Assembly: GCA_030141605.1 (NCBI GenBank) | Contig: JAQGDQ010002368.1 | Span: 250,001 to 314,000, forward strand | Reading direction: 5' to 3' | DNA: 64,000 bases | Source: Tubiluchus corallicola | Taxonomy: Eukaryota; Priapulida; Priapulimorpha; Priapulimorphida; Tubiluchidae | Part shown: in pieces, positions 33,764-45,949 of the stretch | Layout of the letters: each line of letters starts with the position of its first letter | How positions within the stretch are numbered: position 1 is the stretch's first letter | Notes under the pieces: generated by a model | The model's database searches: none | What the model saw: only the letters and a program-made list of their open reading frames with translations | What the model was told of the DNA's origin: nothing | Made by a program: the position numbers and the translations under genes

Positions 33764-35080
33764 TCTTTCTTTGTGTATTTTAAATTGTCTTGTGGAATTG
33801 ACTGTAACATTTCATTTCGATTTGCGTTTAGACCTTTAATGGTTTTTAAGAATAATCTAGTCTTATTTAGGTGTTCTGCCAGGAAATGGTTCCAATATTC
33901 AGCACTGATGTAATTCTCATCCGCCTTAATTAGTTCTTTTCTGACTAAGTCATCTGCAGGTAAAGTAAGTAATTTCAATACTGACTTAACAGATAAAACA
34001 GAATAAATAACATCCATTGATGGTAGTCCTGTAATTAATTCAGTTTCAATTCTTGGAGGATTAAAACCTACTCCTGTTGCCGTTTTTAACATATCATATA
34101 GTATATCATCAAAAGCCGTGATGTTCTTTGCTAACCATGCTATCGAGGCGTACAAAATCGTTGGAAGTACCATGATATTAAAAAGTCTCAAAATTGTCTT
34201 CATATGCAAACCTTTGTGCCGGAAACAAAACTGCTTTATCTGGTGCCATGTTTTCCACGCCCTTTTCCTGGTATCTAGCACGTGAGTGTTAAAATTTAAT
34301 TGATTGTCCACTGTGACACCCAGCACTTTGCTTTTTCTTACATAATCAATAGGATTATTTCCAAACTTGAGGTTTGGTGGATCTGGTTCCCAATTCAAAA
34401 TTTTTGAGTTCTTGTACAAAATGGCTTCAGTTTTGTTTTTGGCACAGTTTATGTTCATCCGCCACTTCTTACACCAAGTGTACAGTTTATCACAACATTT
34501 TTGTGCTTTTAAATAACATTCATAGTTTGTGTCAGCTGCGATTAGCAAAGAACCATCATCTGCATATTTAAATTTTCCACAGCTTACTTCATCATCTATT
34601 GATTCAAACATGTCAATAACATACAACAAAAACAGTAATGGTGACAAAACGGAACCTTGTGGGAGACCCAACTGACAATTGTACTTTGGAGATGTGTGAC
34701 CATTAATACGTAAAACAATATTCCTATTTTTTAAAAATGTACTAATAAGACACAACATGTTTCCTTTAATACCATATTGATACAACTTGTACAATAGCCC
34801 CTTTATCCAAACACTATCGAAAGCTTTTTGAAAGTCGCAAAGAATTGCAATGCAGCTTGTTTTAAGTAAATTTGTTCTAGTCAGGTTAGAAATAAGCCTG
34901 ACCAAGTAGCGTACTGTACTGTGTCTGGGCCTGAAGCCTTCTTGCTCATCATCAATAATGTCATATGCATTACAAAATTGTCTTACACGATTTTCAACAA
35001 GCTTTTCTGCTAGTTTTCCATAGTAGGAGGTAATGCTGATAGGTCTATAATTATTAGGGTCACTATAATCGGACTTGCCA
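33706..35080 (-). pseudogene. LINE ORF2, reverse transcriptase domain (third frame)
   Basis: RT motifs in order: NNYRPISI, EGFRPRHSTV, CDFQKAFDSVW, GLPQGSVLSPLLFLLYVIDM, KYADDGSLLI (catalytic YADD at about 34566-34555), and the thumb KVLGVTVDNQLNFNTH. The post-RT region follows. Stop at 33706 is caused by the next frameshift. Confidence 0.93.
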
Positions 35081-35084
35081 TTTT

Positions 35085-35400
35085 TTTTATAAATGTAACC
35101 TTTGAGTCATTCCATGGCCAAATATTGCTGCCTAAGCAAATGTTGACTATATTGAGAAAGGTGGCTTTAGCCCAAAATCCCATGTTTTTTATCATTAGTG
35201 GATGAAACCCATGAATGTCTATGCTCGTGTTATTTGTTTTAACACTTTTTATCGCATTATTTAGTTCCCTCATGTTAAATTTATCATTTAGCCATGTATG
35301 CTCCACAGCTATTTGTTGATCAATTTGCTGGTCAACAATTTCTTCGATTTCTTCAAACCATGCATTATCAAATGAATTAGGATTTATATGTTCTCCACTA
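35085..35400 (-). pseudogene. LINE ORF2, linker before RT (second frame)
   Basis: Reads SGEHINPNSFDNAWFEEIEE, then VEHTWLNDKFNMRELNNAIK and GFHPLMIKNMGFWAKATFLN, the usual pre-RT region. It leaves frame at an A8 run on the coding strand (about 35077-35085). Confidence 0.85.
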
Positions 35401-36697
35401 AAAATGTTTTGTACATGAGTTTACTTTTGTCATCATCACTTACGTAATCTTTACCCTGCACTTTTAGGCTTTCTATTTCGTTACTGGATTTAGTTTCAAA
35501 AACGCGTTTATATGTTTTCCAGAACTCCTTACCTTGTGCTACATTTAAGTTTTCAGTATTTTTGTCAATCCACTTATTCATTTCTAAATGCAGCGCGTCA
35601 CTAAACTCTGACTTGGCTTCCACATAAGATTGCTTGTTTTCGTAATTGGACATCTGCAGGTAATTTTTCCTGCAAAGCCTCACTTTATTACTTAATTTTG
35701 TTAACTGACTAGACCAGAAAGGTTTGCTAAATTTTGTTATCATTTTCTTATTTAGTGCTTCTTCGTTTGCATTTTCTATGACCTTTCGGAGCTGTACCCA
35801 AGCACTCTGAACATCTTTGGCCTGAATAAGTTGATTTAGTTCATGAAATTGTTCTCTTACTTTACGTTCCAGAACACCTGACCATCTGTACCAATCACTA
35901 TTCTTAAAATCGTACACACAACGAACTACTTTATCACTTTCCGATAGTTTACATTTAATTTTACTTATAACAACAAAGTGGCCCATTTGGGGTGCTCCCG
36001 AAAAGAGCTCTGTATCTTTCTCTACATATTGCTGACAAAGTTGGGCAGAAAAGTTTTGGATAGCTAATATAACATCAATCGTACTAGAACCTGTTGCAGA
36101 ACTGAATGTGGGTTCGTTTGGCGTAATAATGACGTGCTCACCATTGGCCTGATTTACGAAGTTGTGAAGTTGTATGCCATGTTCATTGTCAATCCTATCC
36201 CAGAGAATATTACGGGCGTTTAGATCGCCTATAGCCGCAATACTGTATATACCGTGTTTACTGCCGAAAGAAGCTGCTTTCTTGTACATTAATAACCATT
36301 TTCTCATTTGTTCAGGTGAATTTGGTTTTATATATACAGATCCTATTAACATTTTAGTATGCGGCGTATTTAAGATAACCCATACAACATCTAAATCTGA
36401 ATCGCTTGCATCTGATAAGTACAACATGTTACTAGCAATATTTTCTTTTATATACAAGGCTACTCCACCAGAGTAATTGCTCACGCCTTCTTTGAAATAA
36501 CCTTTGTAATTTGTTAATTTTGGCTGTAAATTTTTAGTGATTTTCGTTTCCTGTACTGCCACCACATCAAAAGACATACTGTTTGCGTAATTGTCTAAAG
36601 CTAACCTCGATCTATCTGACATATTGTTTATATTGATTTGACAAATAGTAATCGAGTCTTTTACTTTGACGTCTTGCAAATTTGCCATTTTATGCAT
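35384..36697 (-). pseudogene. LINE ORF2, endonuclease domain
   Basis: From the ATG at 36697, inside ATGCATAA, which also holds the ORF1 stop. Apurinic-type endonuclease (EEP) motifs in order: ICQININ, VQETK, GGVALYIKE, IGSVYIKP, IGDLNARNILWD, TFSSATGSSTIDVIL, MGHFVVISK. In LINEs this domain nicks target DNA. After it comes the linker to RT. The frame is lost near 35400 and continues in another frame. Confidence 0.9.
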
Positions 36698-37463
36698 AAT
36701 CACTTAGTCGTTTGGCTTCATTTACGTAAAGTGCACAACTTCTGTCCCATGCCGCGTGCGATTCGCCACAGTTTGCACACGTTAACTGTTCTGAAGTACA
36801 CTCGTTTGATTCATGCTTTCCTGAGCATTTTCCACATTTGGGGCCTCTAGTACACCATTTCGCAATGTGTTTGTACCCCTGACACTTAAAACATCTGAGT
36901 GGTCTTCTCTTAGGAGCAAACTCTTCTACCGAGCACATCATTTGACCGATTGGTATGCTTTCCTGGACTGCTTTTGTGAGATCGTCTCCTGTCTGGAACG
37001 TAACTTTCACTAATGGCAAGTTTTTCCCGTCTTTTCTTTTGAAGCGTTCAATCTGGATGTTGTCATAGTATCTTTCTATATCAGAGCGTATTTCTGCGTC
37101 GCTCAAGCCCGTATCACAGTCACGCAAGATCCCTATACGCGGAGATACTGGCTTTCTTACGCGAGTACCACCTCCCAAAAATTCTGGCTTCCAGTTCTTT
37201 ATCATATCGTTTGCTGTTGTTTTGTCTGGGACTTGTAATTGAATTTTCCCTCTGGATGTTCTGAAGGCAATATCAAATTTCGTTCTCGGAAAATGTGCAC
37301 ACAAATTCTTCTTAATGTTAATGCTGGAACTGACGAGATGTTTTTCGCTCACATTTTCTACAATGACAGTTTTATCAGGGTCATATGGACGAGGAGATAC
37401 TTGTAGTGTTACTTGTCTTGGCTGTTTCAGAGAATGACGTTGGCAGGTTCTTTCTGACTGCAT
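36690..37463 (-). pseudogene. LINE ORF1, C-terminal part: RRM-like region and three CCHC knuckles
   Basis: Continues ORF1 after the frameshift. The region VIVENVSEKHLVSSSINIKK to KVTFQTGDDL has the layout of the RRM-like domain in many LINE gag proteins. It ends with three zinc knuckles: CFKCQGYKHIAKWC, CGKCSGKHESNEC and CANCGESHAAWDRSC. Stop TAA at 36692-36690 overlaps the ORF2 start. Confidence 0.88.
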
Positions 37464-38151
37464 TGCTATATAAAGGTTTGCCAGTTTGGCCTGATATTAT
37501 TTGTGACATCTTTTTGTCTAGGTTTACAACCAAGTTGTTAACTGTTTCCAGTTTTTCTAATGTTTGTTGCGAATTGTCATGTCCTCTCATAACATTTATG
37601 ACTATCCTTAGTTTTTCAACATCTTTTGACTTCTTGATTAAATTTACAGCTAATGCTTTCATTTCTGTGACTGAGCTATATTCAGTGTCATCTGCCTCGC
37701 TAGTACTGCCGTCATTGTCATCCTGTATGCTGTCATTATTATCGTTATCAACACCATCATAACTATCTACGTCAGAATCACCGTCAGCGTCGTTTACAGC
37801 AGAAAACCTGCCATCGAGGGCGGCGCCACGCTCATTTGTTTGCTGGCTATTATAGCGTTGAGAGGCTTCGGACTGTTTTGTGTAGCAGCGGTTACAGATG
37901 ACAGCAGTAAGTTTTGTAGGCCAAATAGGCGATGCAGTTTTTCTGCAAATATCGCAGGCTGTTTTCTTCGGATTTATGCATTGCTGACTAAGGTTTTCAT
38001 CACAACTATGGGTAGCAGCACATTTAGCACATACAATAGCACTAATCTTTTTAGGTTGCACTGGTCTCTGGGTAGACCTACATATTTCGCAGCTCCGGCG
38101 TTCTTTGGCTTTGTGTTGTGTTTGAGATGCTAACTGGTCTGAATCCGCCAT
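37381..38151 (-). pseudogene. LINE ORF1, N-terminal part: paired Cys fingers
   Basis: From ATG at 38151 (MADSDQLASQTQ). Two similar Cys modules follow: CEICRSTQRPVQPKKISAIV CAKC, and CDICRKTASPIWPTKLTAVI CNRC, each C-x2-C, 16-18 residues, C-x2-C. CR1-type ORF1 proteins can carry PHD-like fingers. Then comes a long Asp/Ser-rich acidic linker, about 50 residues (DADGDSDVDSYDGVDNDNND), and a helical stretch (EKLRIVINVMRGHDN). This frame ends at 37381 and the protein continues in another frame, so one frameshift lies between about 37463 and 37385. ORF1 proteins bind element RNA. Confidence 0.85.
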
Positions 38152-38460
38152 GCTTCTGAGCCTCAAATAGGCCTGATTGTTGGCCTATTCAAAGTTGTTG
38201 ACTGGCTTAATTACCTAGTCCAACCAGTGCAGGTACAAGTGGCTATAGTTGCAATAATATTTTCTAAACAAATAGTTATTTCTTTACCTCAAGATTTCTG
38301 CCTGTCTTCAGGTTCTTTGCAGTTGAAAATATCACCAATGGATTGTTCACCACTTTACGATTGTCACACTATAAGTTTTGCCACAAAACTTTTCGATAAA
38401 CTATTAAAAAAATTATAGTTCGCTCGTAACGAAATACTCATGAGTCTATGTGAAGTCACG
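38152..38460 (-). promoter_or_regulatory. LINE 5'UTR (probable internal promoter region)
   Basis: About 310 bases lie between the ORF1 ATG and the GA tract. By analogy with related LINEs it should carry an internal promoter; no specific motif was identified. Confidence 0.45.
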
Positions 38461-39755
<1,295 letters not shown>

Positions 39756-39761
39756 CATTTA

Positions 39762-40310
39762 TTAGAGTATTCTACCCGCTCCTGTCTGCAGCTAACAGCG
39801 TAAGTTCTTCTACTCCTAAAAATAGATTTGGTTGAAGTTGTTGAACATCTCTATTTATCTTAGTTATCGAAGTTGTTCTTGGTTTGCCAGGTAGTTTTGT
39901 GCAAGGTTTTAAGGCTTCCTTTAAGGCGATTCTTGCTAGTAAATCACTTAGTGATCTTAGAAGGTGTAATCTTAATCTTCGGATCTTGACTTGCTCCTAT
40001 GCATTTCTTTTGTTTTTGTGTATAAATCTTCATTTTTGATTATGTATGGCCTTCTTAACTTTAGAACTTTCCTTAGAAGACTTCTGTGAAGCATGTCAAT
40101 CTGCTTTTCTTGAGTAATTGTTAGATTCCATCATTCACTGTTGTGCATAAATATGCTGTTAAGGTCAGCATTAAATAATCGAAGTCTTATGTTAAGACAA
40201 TTTCTTGCTAGTTAATGTATTCTTGCGTTGAAGAAAAGCATGCATTGCTTGTTGCTTTTAATATCATATTCAGTGTTTAGAAAAGTGCCCATATACTTGC
40301 ACTCTTATAT
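39762..40310 (-). mobile_element. RTE-like LINE relic, C-terminal end of RT protein
   Basis: Minus-strand reading across frames gives NIRLRLFNADLNSIFMHNSE, EKQIDMLHRSLLRKVLKLRR, IRRLRLHLLRSLSDLLARIA and KPCTKLPGKPRTTSI, then ELTLLAADRSG. This is the order seen at the end of RTE-type proteins (RRLRWLGH...GRPRTTW...DR). Frame changes and stops show decay. Confidence 0.75.
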
Positions 40311-40394
40311 ATATTACTGCCCATATATTACTGATGTCATTTTTAAGTGTTTTTAACAAGAGGCATAGATGCTCTTACGAATGTTTACTATGCT

Positions 40395-41083
40395 TACGTG
40401 CAACTAATTTTGAAATATTGCTCCACTGAATCTATGTTCCTAGAACGCATATATTGGTGTTACTGATAAAATTCAAAATGTGCAAAAAGCATTCATACGC
40501 AGGTTGCTTTGCAAGTCTTCCAGAACGGGTTGCCCATAAAAGGAACGCATGCTCAATATGGACCCACTAGTACTTAGAAGGCTTAGAGCTGACCTGATTA
40601 TAGTTTTCAAAATCTTAGGGTTGATGTATTTTTAATTGAAGCATTTGATTTTCGCAGTTAATTCACACTAAATTCAAACTACTTTAAAAACTGTAATTTC
40701 AATAATCATTTTAGAATTTTTCGTTAGTTTAGAGGATGCGCTTCGTAGAGCCACCCTGAATCCCAATGTACATACAATTTGTAAATATTTATTTTATAAT
40801 AGTCACTAACAATTTACATGGTATATCTGTAAAAGTGTTTATTTTTGGTTCATTGATCGTAATTTTATAAAGCTTTAGATCATTAAAACTTTTATTGTAC
40901 TAGCCCGTTGAGGCTCCTTAAGTCGCTATCGTAATGTTTGTATAATTGTGATTTCACGAAACTGATTTTTTTGAGCCTTGTTAACCCTGGTTGCTCCAGC
41001 GCTTTTAACTTTTTACTATTTACTTGTGCATTATTATTTTGTTGAAAGTGCAAATAAAATTCATCCATTCATTCATTCATAAA
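40395..41083 (+). mobile_element. CR1-like LINE relic with (ATTC)n 3' tail
   Basis: Encodes VQKAFIRRLLCKSSRTGCP and KERMLNMDPLVLRRLRADLI, then IVFKILG with one stop, the post-RT end of CR1/L2-type ORF2. The rest is a decayed C-terminus and 3'UTR ending GCAAATAAAATTCATCCATT CATTCATTCAT, a tetranucleotide tail typical of this group. 5'-truncated; head-to-head with the minus-strand RTE-like relic. Confidence 0.75.
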
Positions 41084-42090
41084 ATGACTACCCGGAAAAC
41101 CGTTTTTCTTTACTCGCAAGCGATTTAGTGCCGAAATGCCTTCCGTCCGACTATTATGTTACAAGCGATTTATCGGATGCCTCCAATCCATAATTCATAC
41201 CACGGTTTCATAATGAAAATACGTTAATATACACGTAAAAGCTGTTTGGTTTTTCCTCAGTGGATAAACATCACATCAGTACCGCAAGGACCTACGTAAC
41301 TAGGACGTATCGGTTTGAGAAAGGTAATAGAGGCGGTAATGAATAAATCAATAAAGCAAGTTTTGCTGTGTAAACTCAAACTACGTATGATATTCAGCCG
41401 TATTCAAAACGTGCTGACGATTTTTTAATTATTACTTATATACTTGTGGTCTATATATTGCCCCACTCATTTCTTAATGCTACTAGTTCCGGTAATGATA
41501 TTATTACACAAACCGGCGATATGATAAAAATTACGTAACCGCCACAATTGAATGTTACTATAATTTTGAAAAACCTGCAACAATTTCTTGGTTGTTCCTG
41601 GCTTGTTACTAGTGTCATGGAGTGTAGTCTAATTTTATAACCTGTTTCATTGCCCACGCTAAAACCAACTAAATGAATCGTTTGAATAAACTTCAACAAG
41701 TTTTTTGTTTTGTTATTGTTATATGGCGAGTCAAACTCCGGCCGTGCGGCTAAGGTGATTTATACATTGGCACATTCATGCGAACAATCACTCGATCATA
41801 CTCGCACGCAAATCCCTCGAAATCGTGATAGGAAATTATTACGAGATGTTAATCACGCCAATTTAGCTGGAAGGCATTGATCTGTTCTCTTTGTAGCTGT
41901 GGATGTGTGAAGTTCAACGGATAAAGAGAAGCCTGCTAATTCTTGGAATAATACGCGTGGTCCGAGCTAATTAATTGTCTTGTATGGAACATGCCGCCTT
42001 GGTCTGTCATCACTTTCCTTTTTAACCATTGCTGTTATTACTGCAATTGTTATTGAGATGTACTTCATGAAAGTCCCGCTATCACTGAAA
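41084..42090. other. Non-coding, nothing recognised
   Basis: No coding or repeat signal that I can defend. An 82-codon minus frame at 41451-41699 has no motif. Confidence 0.45.
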
Positions 42091-42094
42091 CAAA

Positions 42095-42645
42095 TAGTTA
42101 TTATGGAATACCAGACTTGTGCCTACAATACGCAGTGTTTGAAAATCATATTACTAATGAAGAGGTTATAGGCCTTTCGGGGTGCACCTCGTAAAAACCC
42201 GCTGCCATTACAAACGGACAGTCATTTGTGGAACACTCATTCCTACGATGTGCTGTGGTCGAAAGTGATGTTTCTGATGAAGCTGTTGTTAACCACATTT
42301 TTAAAACCAAAAATGGGTACTCATTTGTGTACTGCCGATGATATACACCTATGATGTACAGTGGCCGAAAATCGTGTTCCTAACAAGGAGGTTATATGCC
42401 TTTTTGGGGGCACCTGTTTTAGGATCTATCCCTTGAAAGCCCCTCTCCCATTACAGACGGGTAGTCATTAGAAAAATTTTACACACCGTCTATGATATGG
42501 AGTGTTCGAAAGTCATGTGTTATAGGCCTTTCTGGAGGTACATATTTTGGGATAATCATAAACGGGTAATCATTTGTGGACTGCCAGACTCGTACCTCCG
42601 ATATGAAGTTGTCTCAAATCATGTTCCTGGTGAGGATGTTATCTC
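42095..42645. repeat. Degenerate satellite, about five units of ~100-150 bp
   Basis: Diverged copies of a unit built from AACGGGTAGTCATTTGTGGA, then ACTGCC...CCTACGATRTGCAGTG and TCGAAAATCATGTTCCTGAT GAGGAGGTTATAGGCCTTTC, start near 42095, 42215, 42309, 42454 and 42557. Some units lack parts. A 69-codon frame in it is a by-product. Confidence 0.7.
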
Positions 42646-43110
42646 GTCACTTGTTCTTGCTGGCAGTATGGCAGTGGTAGAGTTGCGGGCAGCGAGGCAG
42701 TGGTAGTATTGCTGTCGTTTTGTTGCTTTGTAGATCTTGTTCATGGTGATGGCTGTTTTAGTGTCGTTGTTTTTGCTGTTGATACTTCCGTTGTCATTAC
42801 CGCCATCTTGTCATCTTCGTAACTGGCATTACAATTGTCTTTGTTATTATTGCAGTCTTAATAGTGCTTCTGCTCTTGTGTGGCTAACTGTTGCCCTTTG
42901 TGCTTTTGCTGTCATTGTACTTATTTGATATTGTGACTTGTTCGTCGTTGTATTGCAATAGTTCCATTGTGTTGTATTGTATTGTATCGTTGTCGTGTCC
43001 TTGTTATTGTTGTTGCTGCTGTTGCTGTTATTATTGTCGTCGTTGTTATTGTTATTGTTACTCTTGCTATTGCTGTTGCTGCCATAGCTACTATTGGCGT
43101 TGCTACCACC
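42640..43110. repeat. Cryptically simple TTG/TTA-rich region
   Basis: Drifted trinucleotide sequence (TTGTTATTGTTGTTGCTGCT and similar), densest at 42960-43080. Low-complexity open frames on both strands are artefacts. Confidence 0.8.
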
Positions 43111-43159
43111 CACATCACTACTGTTCCTCTTACATATTTCTGGATAATATTAATTAGCT

Positions 43160-44240
43160 AAGCTTCAGCAGACTGTGCTTTGTGTAATTCACAATTGGCT
43201 TCACGTCCAAGACTGATACTCAGAATTCAGAAACTTGAATAAAAAGCACCCAATTATTATAATATCGCTATCCTACTTAATTAAAAACAAACCGTCCGCA
43301 GTCGTTGTGGGCGGTGAGACCTAGAAAAGGAATGCGGTTAAAAGCCACGCACGTGCGTCTTGTTAAATTATAAGAAGCTGCATAATAGTGACAGACAAAC
43401 TGCCTTGGCAGTTAGCAGCAATTTTACGCGAAGCCAGGCTATAGACAACACATGCAGTGCGCGTTGCATTCAAGTACTGACGTTACTATACTTTATCGCT
43501 CCTTATTGTACAATATTAATTATGTTTGTGCGACGTTCATCTAAATAGTAACAAATGCGAAGTTTGACACAAACATAAATTTTTCTGATGATTTTGTTTC
43601 AAGTTTCGCTTGAACGGTGACATTGTCATTAAAGTCTGGCCAGCAGTATGATATCTCTAATGCAAGCAGGTTTGGCCCAATAACGTGTGGCGATTGTTAG
43701 TGTCAGTGATAAGCCTCCCTAATATCGTTGACGTTTCTCTCATTAATCGCAGTAATTTCTAGGGCTTCAAATGAGTAAACCCGCCTGCAATATGAAGCCA
43801 CTGAGCGGCATGTGAGATCGCATTACTTGCCGTGTGTGGGAACATTATGAATTCACACAAAAACAACTTGTGTGGCTAAAAATTTTAATTAGTCTTTATT
43901 GTGCTTACCTGCATGACAGTTGTAATTTAGCTGTCATGAAAAGGGTCGAATATTTGCTGAGAATTTATGTAATTTGTTTTGTGACCCATTGATTTAAACA
44001 CAACATTAAAATGAGGTTGAATCACTACTTGGTTTTTATTACGGTGTTACGAGACGTGTTGGTTGCATCCAGCACAGGATATGACGTTATTAACGAGGGA
44101 AGTAAGCTTGATGTTAATCGCTTGCAAAAGATTTTCGGATATAAATGGGAAGGTAAGTGCATTGCTCGATTACCACGATGATTGCTAATAGATGCACGTG
44201 TGTTGTTAATAGATGTATCAACATCTATAGAGACTGTAAA
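43160..44240. other. Non-coding, nothing recognised
   Basis: No supportable exon, RNA or transposon end. Confidence 0.45.
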
Positions 44241-44249
44241 TATATTATT

Positions 44250-44510
44250 GCCCCAAAGTAAAATAAGAATGAAGTGTAATTTGACCCGCTGAAAAGTTAT
44301 TTTGCAAATAATTTCTGATAAGGTTAAGGGATGTACTGTTAAATCCAAGAAGTTTGAGATTATTGAGCAATAAAGCGTAGTTTAAACTGTTAAATGCTTT
44401 GCTTAGACCCAGAAATGTTCTTACTATGTATTTGTTTTTGTCAAAATTTGATCTCCAATTTCGGTTAGCATTTAGTATTTCATTGATAGTTGAGTATTTT
44501 TTGAAGCCAT
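44250..44510 (-). mobile_element. Non-LTR RT fragment (Jockey/CR1-like relic)
   Basis: Minus-strand reading INGFKKYSTINEILNANRNW then FLGLSKAFNSLNYALLLNNL and LGFNSTSLNLIRNYLQNNFS matches RT motifs (GFRxxYSTxDAI ... FLDLSKAFDxLxHxILLxKL). The catalytic aspartate of FLDLSKAFD is changed to Gly. It is cut off before the xADD motif. Confidence 0.75.
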
Positions 44511-44579
44511 TAATGTAAATAACGATGTAAAAATTAATATAATTTATGTTGTATAATATAGTGTTATATAATAACACTT

Positions 44580-45790
44580 TTTGTGCAACACGATAGAAGT
44601 GACAGAAAGTCTATTTTTAAGTGTTTTTATGTTTTGTATGTAATTTTTGGCGCAACTGTTTTTGCTAAAATGTCAGATAAATTCCGACAAAGTTTTTAGT
44701 AATAGCATTTGCCAAGAACAGTTGTCGTAAAAGTCACTGAAATGGAGTGTTATCACTCTTGAATAAACAGTAAAAGTAGATGATATAACCACAAAAATGT
44801 CGAATTGAATTTATGAAACTCTGTTACTTAAAAAGCGAACATACATAAATTGATCTATGGTGCACGCAGCCACGATGACACCCAGACCAAAGACGACAAT
44901 GACAACAACAACGACAGTGGCTGATTATTGTCGGTTGCGCTTTATTTTAATTATTTTTTACATAGATGGCTCGGGGTTGCTATCATCACATAACTTAACG
45001 TTTTACTGCACTTTCTGCAGAGAAGTTTTTATTATGCTTTCGAAGCTTAATGAAGACGCGCCGAGAAAATGCGTACTCTTAAAGTTTTAATCGAAAATTA
45101 TCAGCAAAACTTAATTTGCTGTGTGTGCGGTGGCAGCAAGTCCAGAAACAGCAGCTCCGGGAATGTATTTATCCAGGTTTATTACGTATTCGGTTTGTGC
45201 ATTTTATTTTTTCGACCAATATAATCACACAGAAATACCCATAAAGTGCCTGCGCTGTATAGATTGATGTCAACAAGAAAGCAATAAACAGGATCGTTTA
45301 ATTCTTTCGAGTGACGTGCATCCAATTTTATAAAACCTTAACTGTAGCTGGCAGGAGACACAATTTTGAAATTTCACCGCTTGTACAACATTTATTGTGT
45401 ATCCAATCCATTTAGATTTTGCAAGGTTTCAATGTATAGCTGCTTTAACGCCAAAATAGTCGACGAAGTAGATGCAGTAAATTAATACCTATGTCTGAAA
45501 ATTTTCATTTGATTTCAGCCAGAAAATGTCCGTAAGCTGAAAGCTAACATGTGTTACGGTTTTTTAAAAGAGCGTATTAATTTCCTCCCGGAACACACCC
45601 TGTACGTAGCTTTTAAGTATTTTGGAAGAACTGATGTTGGATTTAAAGCATATTTTAAAAAGCAAAAAGGTTTTCATATATATTTGAATTTTCCGGTGCA
45701 CTGTACTGTCTTTGCAAGATTATTTTGATAATCGCAAACGTATAGGTGGAGATTGGAGCAGCATAATAGATAATCGTTTTTACATTTTTT
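44580..45790. other. Non-coding, nothing recognised
   Basis: Only short frames, including one rich in MTTTTT at 44857-45090 that reflects an ACA-rich simple stretch. Confidence 0.45.
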
Positions 45791-45801
45791 GACATTTACA
45801 G

Positions 45802-45841
45802 TAAAATAAAAATAATGAAATAAAATAAAATAAAATAAAAT
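45802..45841. repeat. (AAAAT)n microsatellite
   Basis: AAATAAAATAAAATAAAATA-type tract with one GAAAT interruption. Confidence 0.9.
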
Positions 45842-45949
45842 GTAACAGATTTAGCCCAATCTGGAAAAATAAATTAGAAAAAAAATTGGAAGCAGCTTAG
45901 GGAGGCCTTTAAGTCGCTGCTTGGCGGAAAACAATTTTGCGTGGTAAGC

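Noticed and set aside
33303-33839. 178-codon + strand open frame
   Set aside because: Antisense shadow of the LINE ORF2 C-terminal frames; RT motifs are on the minus strand.
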